Shown here piece by piece: positions 28,107 through 33,554 of a stretch of DNA of 33,554 nt. The translations under genes and the position numbers were made by a program. The stretch's first letter is position 1, and every line of letters starts with the position of its first letter. This DNA comes from Gammaproteobacteria bacterium (GTDB taxonomy: Bacteria > Pseudomonadota > Gammaproteobacteria > Steroidobacterales > GCA-2729495): assembly GCA_023383705.1 (NCBI GenBank), contig JAHDYM010000024.1, positions 1 to 33,554 of the forward strand, in the 5' to 3' direction. The notes under the pieces are model-generated. The model saw nothing but the letters and a program-made list of their open reading frames with translations. It made no database searches and was not told the origin of the DNA.

Positions 28107-28397
28107 CTATTCCGCCTCGGCCCGCTTGATAACCTCCACGAGCCGCCAGGCCTTCCGCTTCGAGTAAGGCCGGCACTCGGTAATAGAAACCACATCCCCC
28201 TTCTGGGAAGTGTTGTTCTCGTCGTGTGCAAGCAGCTTGGTCGTGCGGCGCACATACTTGCTGTACTGCGGGTGCTTCACGAGCCGCTCGACGACAACAG
28301 CGATGGTCTTCTCCATGCTGTTGCTGACAACCGTACCGGTCAACGTCCGGATCGGCGCGGCCGATTCAGCGGCCTGGCTGTTCACGTTATTGCTCAT
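28107..28397 (-). CDS. rpsQ: 30S ribosomal protein S17
   Basis: 96-residue S17 (OB fold), a primary 16S rRNA binder. The conserved core runs from [20 protein letters not shown] through [18 protein letters not shown]. About 12 extra N-terminal residues ([15 protein letters not shown]) are longer than in E. coli. The ATG at 28397 overlaps the rpmC stop in an ATGA. Confidence 0.97.
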   Translation of the reverse strand: MSNNVNSQAAESAAPIRTLTGTVVSNSMEKTIAVVVERLVKHPQYSKYVRRTTKLLAHDENNTSQKGDVVSITECRPYSKRKAWRLVEVIKRAEAE

Positions 28398-28606
28398 GCA
28401 GCACCGCCAGTCTTGTCCTTGTTGCTCTGCTCACTCATCAGTGTCTTGATCCGCGCTATGTTCTTCCGCACCTTGGCAAACTGATCAGGCTTGCTCAGCT
28501 GACCGGTTGCACGCTGCATGCGCAGGTTGAACTGCTCCTTGCGCAGGCCAAGCAGCTCCTCGCCCAGCTGGGCCCCAGTTTTCTTGCGCAGGTCGGAAAG
28601 CTTCAT
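28394..28606 (-). CDS. rpmC: 50S ribosomal protein L29
   Basis: 70-residue helical protein next to the exit tunnel, forming part of the docking site for SRP and trigger factor. It starts [20 protein letters not shown] and contains [18 protein letters not shown] short hydrophilic C-terminal extension ([13 protein letters not shown]) exceeds the E. coli length. It overlaps rpsQ by 4 nt and is 26 bp after rplP. Confidence 0.97.
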   Translation of the reverse strand: MKLSDLRKKTGAQLGEELLGLRKEQFNLRMQRATGQLSKPDQFAKVRKNIARIKTLMSEQSNKDKTGGAA

Positions 28607-28632
28607 CGCCTAAATCCCCAAATACCGGCCGT

Positions 28633-29046
28633 CTAGACAACGTGCCGGCTGACAAACATGGTCGTCACAGGCAGCTTTGACGCCGCCAGACGGAAAGCTT
28701 CCCGGGCAAGCGCCTCGGTCACGCCTTCAATCTCGTAGAGCACCGCGCCAGGCTGCACCTGCGCCACCCAGAACTCGACGTTACCCTTACCGCTGCCCTG
28801 CCGGACTTCGAGCGGCTTGGCGGTAATCGGCTTGTCCGGGAACACCCGGATCCAGACCTTGCCACCGCGCTTCACATAGCGGGTCAGGGCGCGACGGGCA
28901 GCCTCGATCTGACGGGCGGTCAGGCGACACCGGTCGGTGGCCTTCAATCCGAACTCACCGAACGCCACGGTATTGCCACGCTGGGCAAGACCCCGGTTAC
29001 GGCCCTTGAACTGCTTCCTGAACTTGGTGCGTTTTGGCTGCAACAT
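28633..29046 (-). CDS. rplP: 50S ribosomal protein L16
   Basis: 137-residue L16 near the A site and peptidyl-transferase centre. It starts [20 protein letters not shown] and contains [20 protein letters not shown] and [19 protein letters not shown]. It is 12 bp after rpsC. Confidence 0.98.
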   Translation of the reverse strand: MLQPKRTKFRKQFKGRNRGLAQRGNTVAFGEFGLKATDRCRLTARQIEAARRALTRYVKRGGKVWIRVFPDKPITAKPLEVRQGSGKGNVEFWVAQVQPGAVLYEIEGVTEALAREAFRLAASKLPVTTMFVSRHVV

Positions 29047-29058
29047 CTGGTCAATTCC

Positions 29059-29748
29059 TCAACGCGCCGCCGCAGCGGACGCCGCCGCTTCTTCTGCTGC
29101 GATTTCCTGGCGGTCAAACACTTCGCCGCGGAAAATCCAGACCTTCACACCGATGACCCCGTAGGTGGTCATCGCTTCTGCCAGTGCGTAATCGATATCG
29201 GCGCGAAAGGTATGCAATGGCACCCGACCTTCCCGCGTCCATTCGGTACGCGCGATCTCGCCGCCATTCAGGCGCCCGGCAACCTGGACCTTGATGCCCA
29301 GCGCACCGAGACGCATGGTGTTCTGCACGGAGCGCTTCATTGCCCGGCGGAACATCACACGCCGCTCGAGCTGCTGCGCGATACCCTCGGCAACCAGCTT
29401 CGCATCGAGTTCCGGCTTGCGGATCTCGGCGATGTTTATCCGCACGTCGTTGACCGGCATCTTGAGGAGCTTCGCGACCTGCGCGCGCAATCCCTCGATG
29501 TCCTCGCCCTTCTTGCCGATGACCACACCCGGCCGTGCCGTGTGAATGGTGATGTACGCCTTGCGGGCCGGACGCTCGATCAGGATCTTGCTGACCGAGG
29601 CTTCCTTGAGCTTCTTCTTCAGAAACTCGCGGATTTTGAAATCCATCGAAATGTAGTTCGGAAACGTACGCTGGTCGGCGTACCACTTGGACGCCCAGTC
29701 CCGCGTGATACCGAGCCGGATGCCGATCGGATTGACCTTCTGTCCCAT
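29059..29748 (-). CDS. rpsC: 30S ribosomal protein S3
   Basis: 229-residue S3 at the mRNA entry site. It starts [20 protein letters not shown]. The type II KH domain has its GxxG loop in [13 protein letters not shown], and the C-terminal domain ends [15 protein letters not shown] followed by an Ala-rich tail. It is separated from rplV by 4 bp. Confidence 0.98.
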   Translation of the reverse strand: MGQKVNPIGIRLGITRDWASKWYADQRTFPNYISMDFKIREFLKKKLKEASVSKILIERPARKAYITIHTARPGVVIGKKGEDIEGLRAQVAKLLKMPVNDVRINIAEIRKPELDAKLVAEGIAQQLERRVMFRRAMKRSVQNTMRLGALGIKVQVAGRLNGGEIARTEWTREGRVPLHTFRADIDYALAEAMTTYGVIGVKVWIFRGEVFDRQEIAAEEAAASAAAAR

Positions 29749-29752
29749 GCTG

Positions 29753-30085
29753 CTATTCGTCCGCGACTTGTATGGTGATATGACTGCTGCGCTTCTGGCG
29801 AGGCGAAGCCCGACCCTTCGCGGAAGCGCGAAACCGACGCAGTCGCGGCGCTTCGTTCACGAAGACGGTGGATACCTTCAACTCGTCGATATCCGCCGCA
29901 TTGTTGTGTTCTGCGTTGGCGATGGCCGAATCCAGCACCTTCTTCAGCAGGAGGGCACCCTTCTTGGGCATCAACTCCAGGATCTGCCGGGCACCGGCAA
30001 CCGACTTGCCGCGAATGGCATCGGCCACCAGCCGGCATTTCTGCGGCGAGATACGCGCGTACTTCAATGTCGCTGAAACCTGCAT
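29753..30085 (-). CDS. rplV: 50S ribosomal protein L22
   Basis: 110-residue L22, whose beta-hairpin lines the nascent-peptide tunnel. The ATG at 30085 gives [20 protein letters not shown] and the standard length; a start 13 codons upstream would run into the rpsS stop region. The tunnel hairpin segment [20 protein letters not shown] is intact. It is 10 bp after rpsS. Confidence 0.97.
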   Translation of the reverse strand: MQVSATLKYARISPQKCRLVADAIRGKSVAGARQILELMPKKGALLLKKVLDSAIANAEHNNAADIDELKVSTVFVNEAPRLRRFRASAKGRASPRQKRSSHITIQVADE

Positions 30086-30095
30086 ATCCGGATCC

Positions 30096-30377
30096 TCAAC
30101 CTGCAGCCTTGGTCTTCTTGTCACCCGAGTGACCCTTGAAGGTCCGGGTTACGGCGAACTCGCCGAGCTTGTGGCCGACCATGTTCTCGGTGATCAGCAC
30201 CGGGATGTGGTCACGCCCGTTGTGGATGGCGATGGTGAGCCCGACCATTTCCGGCAGGATCGTCGAACGCCTCGACCAGGTCTTGATTGGCCGGCGATTG
30301 TTGGCGCCAACGGCGGCCCTGACCTTGTTGGCCAGGTGCAGATCGATAAACGGCCCCTTTTTTACGGAACGTGCCAC
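30096..30377 (-). CDS. rpsS: 30S ribosomal protein S19
   Basis: 93-residue S19 of the 30S head, a partner of S13. It starts with GTG at 30375-30377 ([19 protein letters not shown]) and contains [20 protein letters not shown], then [15 protein letters not shown]. It lies 28 bp after rplB. Confidence 0.98.
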   Translation of the reverse strand: MARSVKKGPFIDLHLANKVRAAVGANNRRPIKTWSRRSTILPEMVGLTIAIHNGRDHIPVLITENMVGHKLGEFAVTRTFKGHSGDKKTKAAG

Positions 30378-30405
30378 GATTCAAATCCTTTGACGGTACC
30401 TGTCG

Positions 30406-31233
30406 TTACTTCTTGTCGCGCCGACGCACGATCATTCCGGCAGTACGCTTGTTGTGCCGGGTCTTGTAGCCCTTGGTCTTTACGCCCCACGGCGTGACGG
30501 GGTGACGGCCACCGGAGGTCTTGCCCTCACCACCACCGTGCGGGTGGTCCACCGGGTTCATGACAACACCACGGACCGTCGGGCGGATGCCGCGCCAGCG
30601 CTTTGCGCCGGCCTTGCCGAACTTGCGGAGATTGTGCTCCTCGCGTCCGACCTCACCGATCGTCGCACGGCATTCGACATGGACCTTGCGCATCTCGCCG
30701 GAACGCAGGCGAACCGTCGCGTAAATGCCTTCGCGGGCCACGATCTGGATGCCGGTACCGGCCGCCCTGGCAAGCTGCGCACCCTTGCCGGGCTTCAGTT
30801 CCACGGCATGCACCAGCGTACCCACCGGGATATTCCGCAGCGGCATCGCGTTACCGGACTTGATCGGCGCATCACGCCCCGAAACAACACTGTCACCGGC
30901 AACCAGGCCCTTCGGCGCAATGATGTAGCGACGCTCGCCATCGGCATACAGCAGCAGCGCAATATGCGCACTGCGGTTCGGATCGTATTCAATGTGCTCG
31001 ACCCGGGCCGGAATACCGTCCTTGTCGCGCTGAAAGTCGATGATCCGGTAAAGACGCTTGTGGCCGCCACCCTTGTGCCGCGTGGTAATACGGCCGACGC
31101 TGTTGCGACCCGTTGCCCGTCCGACCTGCGTGACCAGCGGCGCGTGCGGCTTGCCCTTGTGCAGGTCCGGAGTCGTCACCTTGACGACGAAACGACGCCC
31201 AGGGGAAGTTGGTTTTGTTTGCTGGAGTGCCAT
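30406..31233 (-). CDS. rplB: 50S ribosomal protein L2
   Basis: 275-residue L2, essential for subunit association and the peptidyl-transferase centre. Conserved segments include [20 protein letters not shown] and the C-terminal [20 protein letters not shown] with the functionally important His, then RHPVTPWG. It is 49 bp after rplW. Confidence 0.98.
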   Translation of the reverse strand: MALQQTKPTSPGRRFVVKVTTPDLHKGKPHAPLVTQVGRATGRNSVGRITTRHKGGGHKRLYRIIDFQRDKDGIPARVEHIEYDPNRSAHIALLLYADGERRYIIAPKGLVAGDSVVSGRDAPIKSGNAMPLRNIPVGTLVHAVELKPGKGAQLARAAGTGIQIVAREGIYATVRLRSGEMRKVHVECRATIGEVGREEHNLRKFGKAGAKRWRGIRPTVRGVVMNPVDHPHGGGEGKTSGGRHPVTPWGVKTKGYKTRHNKRTAGMIVRRRDKK

Positions 31234-31282
31234 GGTTTAAGCCTTAGGATCTCTTGCTCGAACGTCGCTCGCCCGGAACCTG

Positions 31283-31591
31283 TCAGTCGTTCCCGTGAAA
31301 ATCGATATCCTGGCCTTCAGCCAGGGTTACGTAGGCCTTCTTCCAGTCCTGACGCCGGCCGATGCTGCGCCCGAGACGCCGCACCTTGCCCGCCACATTC
31401 ACGACCTGCACCGCAGTGACCTTGACGCCGAACATCAGCTCGACGGCACGCTTGACCTGCGCCTTGTCGGCATCGCGACGCACCTTGAACACAAACTGCT
31501 TGGCACGCTCGGCAATCCGGCTGCTTTTTTCGGAAAGATGCGGGCCCACCAGTACGGTCATCAGCTTTTCATTGGCGAGATTGACGCTCAT
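31283..31591 (-). CDS. rplW: 50S ribosomal protein L23
   Basis: 102-residue L23 at the tunnel exit, a docking site for trigger factor and SRP. It contains [20 protein letters not shown], then [19 protein letters not shown] and the C-terminal [20 protein letters not shown]. The start codon overlaps the rplD stop in an ATGA at 31588-31591. Confidence 0.97.
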   Translation of the reverse strand: MSVNLANEKLMTVLVGPHLSEKSSRIAERAKQFVFKVRRDADKAQVKRAVELMFGVKVTAVQVVNVAGKVRRLGRSIGRRQDWKKAYVTLAEGQDIDFHGND

Positions 31592-32190
31592 GACAGACGC
31601 TCTCCGACAGCCTTGAGGGCTGCAGCCGTGGCCAGCACTTTCTCGAAACGAACCAGCACAAGCGGGTTCAGGCCGGCAACATCAATGACCTCAACCTGAT
31701 GCAGGTTCCTGGCTGACAGGCGCAGGTTGTCCGTACACTGATCGACGAGGATCAGCACCCGGTCCAGGCCCAGCCCCTGCAGATAGGCGACGAGGTCACG
31801 GGTTTTGGGTCGCGCCAGCCCGATCTCATCGACGACAACCAGACGGTCCTGCCGGACCAGCTCCGAAAACACCGACCGCATGGCGGCCTGGTACATCTTC
31901 CTGTTGACCTTCTGGCTGTAGTCGCGTGGTTTCGCTGCAAATGCGCGGCCACCACCTACCCAGATCGGACCGCGGGTCGTACCTGCGCGCGCGCGACCGC
32001 TGCCCTTCTGCTTGAAGGGCTTGCGTCCGCCACCGCTGACCTCGGCGCGGGTTTTCTGCGCCTTGGTACCGGCACGGCCACCTGCCATATAGGCAGTAAT
32101 CACCTGATGTATCAGGGCCTCGTTGAACTTGGCACCAAAGGCATCACCGGATACCTCAAGGCTGCCGCCACCATGCATTGCGAGCTTCAT
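31588..32190 (-). CDS. rplD: 50S ribosomal protein L4
   Basis: 200-residue L4. Its extended loop ([20 protein letters not shown], then [16 protein letters not shown]) reaches the exit tunnel. In E. coli L4 also represses the S10 operon through its leader. The ATG at 32190 gives [14 protein letters not shown] and the family length. It is 7 bp after rplC and overlaps rplW by 4 nt. Given the structured leader before rplC, L4 autoregulation is plausible here but not shown. Confidence 0.97.
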   Translation of the reverse strand: MKLAMHGGGSLEVSGDAFGAKFNEALIHQVITAYMAGGRAGTKAQKTRAEVSGGGRKPFKQKGSGRARAGTTRGPIWVGGGRAFAAKPRDYSQKVNRKMYQAAMRSVFSELVRQDRLVVVDEIGLARPKTRDLVAYLQGLGLDRVLILVDQCTDNLRLSARNLHQVEVIDVAGLNPLVLVRFEKVLATAAALKAVGERLS

Positions 32191-32197
32191 CTCTGCC

Positions 32198-32854
32198 TCA
32201 GCCCTTCTTCTTGCGGTCAATCTTCGCGGCGGGCTTGACCACCACGTGCGAACCCGCATGTCCCGGCACAGCGCCCTTGACCAGCAACAGGTTGCGCTCG
32301 GCGTCAACCCGCACCACGGCCAGGTTCAGGATGCTGCGCCCGCTGTTGCCCAGATGCCCGGACATCCGCTTGCCCTTGAATACGCGGCCCGGAGTCTGGC
32401 GCTGACCGATGGAACCCGGAACGCGATGCGAAACCGAGTTACCGTGGGTTGCATCCTGGCCGGCGAAATGGTGCCGCTTGATGGTACCGGCATAACCCTT
32501 GCCGATTGTGGTACCGCGAACGTCGACCAGCTGGCCAGCACTGAAAGCTTCGACAGTAATCTGCGAACCCTGGGGATGCGCAGCGGCTTCCGCCTCACTG
32601 ACCCTGAACTCCCACATGCCCTCGCCGGGCTCTGCGCCGGCCTTGGCATACTCGCCGGCCAGGGGCTTGTTGACCCGGCTCAGCTTCACCGCACCCGTGG
32701 TGACCTTGACTGCCGAATAACCGTCGGAGTCTGCCGACTTGACCCGCATGACACGGTTCGGCAATGCCTCGATGACGGTTACAGGAACGGACGCGCCATC
32801 CTCAGTGAAGATTCGCGTCATTCCGCGTTTTCGCCCTACCAGACCGATCGTCAT
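32198..32854 (-). CDS. rplC: 50S ribosomal protein L3
   Basis: 218-residue L3, an early-assembly protein near the peptidyl-transferase centre. The ATG at 32854 gives the family start [39 protein letters not shown] contains the Gln methylated by PrmB in E. coli. An in-frame ATG 69 nt upstream is open but adds sequence not found in L3. Unusually, 303 bp separate it from rpsJ, with a promoter and leader in between. Confidence 0.97.
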   Translation of the reverse strand: MTIGLVGRKRGMTRIFTEDGASVPVTVIEALPNRVMRVKSADSDGYSAVKVTTGAVKLSRVNKPLAGEYAKAGAEPGEGMWEFRVSEAEAAAHPQGSQITVEAFSAGQLVDVRGTTIGKGYAGTIKRHHFAGQDATHGNSVSHRVPGSIGQRQTPGRVFKGKRMSGHLGNSGRSILNLAVVRVDAERNLLLVKGAVPGHAGSHVVVKPAAKIDRKKKG

Positions 32855-33117
32855 CTCGCTATACCCTGGCCACCCTGGCTGACGTCGGACCGGAAACCCG
32901 GAGCGGAAGCCGCACCCCGCCATCGTCTGGCGAATGCTGACCTTCCATCGGAGACCCCGAACCGCGCCGCGCGGGCGGATTCAACTATTTGTTATGCGGC
33001 CCCGTCTGGGCCACCGCAGCCTGTTTAAACCTTGATTCCGGGTGGCCAAGCCCGCTTCCGGGCCAGATACCACCGACGTTTTGCACCGCAGGGAACCTGT
33101 CGGCACCTCCCGCGTAG
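32855..33117 (-). promoter_or_regulatory. Long structured 5' leader of the rplC-led S10 operon (predicted)
   Basis: This stretch between the predicted transcription start near 33117 and the rplC ATG contains no recognised gene. On the minus strand it can fold into several hairpins. GCCCG-GAAG-CGGGC is enclosed by GGTGG/CCACC (roughly 33023-33075), and GGCCC-AGACG-GGGCC is flanked by TGC/GCA. A very GC-rich segment with palindromic CCGCGCGG lies around 32967-32985. The last 90 nt can be read as a small ORF (32859-32948). It may be the functional equivalent of the L4-responsive S10 leader that E. coli carries before rpsJ; this is inference from position and structure. Confidence 0.45.
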
Positions 33118-33123
33118 CCGGTT

Positions 33124-33151
33124 AGTATAACAGTCTTCCGGCGCAGTTCAA
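33124..33151 (-). promoter_or_regulatory. Predicted sigma70 promoter for rplC and the S10 operon
   Basis: On the minus strand TTGAAC (33146-33151) and TATACT (33124-33129) are separated by 16 bp. The pair begins 7 bp after the rpsJ stop codon and points towards rplC. Both hexamers are close to consensus, which stands out in a GC-rich genome. The predicted start is near 33117. Confidence 0.65.
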
Positions 33152-33157
33152 TTTTCG

Positions 33158-33472
33158 CTAGTTAAGCTTGATCTGCACGTCGACCCCGGCTGGCAATTCC
33201 AGCTTCATAAGGGCATCCACGGTCTTGTCGGTGGGCTCGACGATGTCCATCAGCCGCTTGTGGGTCCGGATCTCGTACTGGTCCCGGGCGTCCTTGTCAA
33301 CGTGCGGCGAGGTCAACACCGTGAACCGCTCGATCCGGCTGGGCAGCGGTACAGGGCCATGAACCTGGGCACCAGTGCGCTTGGCGGTTTCAACGATCTC
33401 GCGTGCCGACGTGTCGAGCAGGCGATGATCAAACGCCTTCAACCGGATCCTGATGTTCTGACTCTTGGCCAT
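33158..33472 (-). CDS. rpsJ: 30S ribosomal protein S10
   Basis: 104-residue S10 (NusE), a 30S head protein that also joins NusB in transcription antitermination. It starts [20 protein letters not shown] and contains [20 protein letters not shown] and the C-terminal [20 protein letters not shown]. It is only 28 bp after tuf but 303 bp before rplC, so it appears to be the last gene of the str operon rather than the first of the S10 operon. Confidence 0.98.
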   Translation of the reverse strand: MAKSQNIRIRLKAFDHRLLDTSAREIVETAKRTGAQVHGPVPLPSRIERFTVLTSPHVDKDARDQYEIRTHKRLMDIVEPTDKTVDALMKLELPAGVDVQIKLN

Positions 33473-33500
33473 TTTCCTTACTACCTTTGCTCTTGCTTGC

Positions 33501-33554
33501 TTACTTGAGAATTTTCGCGACCACGCCGGCGCCGACGGTACGGCCGCCTTCGCG
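33501..33554 (-). CDS. tuf: Elongation factor Tu, C-terminal end only
   Basis: Only the last 17 codons and the TAA stop are in the window. The translated tail [17 protein letters not shown] is the almost invariant C-terminus of bacterial EF-Tu, which delivers aminoacyl-tRNA to the ribosome. It lies directly upstream of rpsJ, as in the str operon. The remainder lies beyond the right edge. Confidence 0.95.
   Translation of the reverse strand, partial: REGGRTVGAGVVAKILK

Noticed and set aside
32123..33028. 301-codon plus-strand frame across rplC and the rpsJ-rplC gap
   Set aside because: Most of it is antisense to rplC and rplD and it has no family resemblance; only its last part covers the gap, so it does not explain the gap.

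Overview
The window is a chromosomal segment of a high-GC gammaproteobacterium. It holds the end of the str operon (tuf, rpsJ) followed by the complete S10, spc and alpha ribosomal-protein operons in canonical bacterial order, all on the minus strand. The ribosomal protein lengths and a PepQ-type dipeptidase whose metal ligands sit almost where they do in E. coli fit Gammaproteobacteria. In pseudomonads uvrA and ssb also lie a few genes beyond rplQ. The lineage cannot be fixed further by eye.

Layout. Positions 1-1283 (minus) hold the 5' part of sat (ATP sulfurylase) and ssb, separated by a clear intrinsic terminator. ssb is divergent from uvrA (1529-4369, plus), which has a recognisable sigma70 promoter but no visible LexA box. 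Positions 4377-9000 hold a SulP anion transporter (minus), then a plus-strand group: a CHAD-domain protein overlapping a CorA-family divalent-cation transporter, then an ICMT/DUF1295-like membrane protein. Positions 9045-11803 (minus) are a compact three-gene unit: acyl carrier protein, acyl-AMP ligase and an NAD-synthetase-family ATP-PPi enzyme. It looks like a small uncharacterised acyl-ACP biosynthetic module. trpS and a PIN-domain gene follow on the minus strand, overlapping each other. Divergent from trpS runs pepQ, then an RND efflux pair (lipoprotein adaptor plus inner-membrane pump). This plus-strand group ends at a strong GC hairpin facing rplQ.

Positions 19123-33554 (minus) are read as tuf (end), rpsJ, [303 bp gap], rplC-rplD-rplW-rplB-rpsS-rplV-rpsC-rplP-rpmC-rpsQ, then rplN-rplX-rplE-rpsN-rpsH-rplF-rplR-rpsE-rpmD-rplO-secY-rpmJ, then rpsM-rpsK-rpsD-rpoA-rplQ. 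The large rpsJ-rplC gap carries a good sigma70 promoter just after the rpsJ stop and a structured leader of about 260 nt. This suggests that rpsJ belongs with the str operon here and that the S10 operon effectively starts at rplC.

Most of the window is core housekeeping. The most interesting parts are the ACP/ligase/NadE-like unit, the promoter and leader inside the rpsJ-rplC gap (with a possible 29-codon leader ORF), the overlapping CHAD-CorA pair, the PIN gene without a visible antitoxin, and a long imperfect dyad between the SulP and CHAD genes. No tRNA, rRNA, CRISPR array, insertion sequence or prophage was seen.
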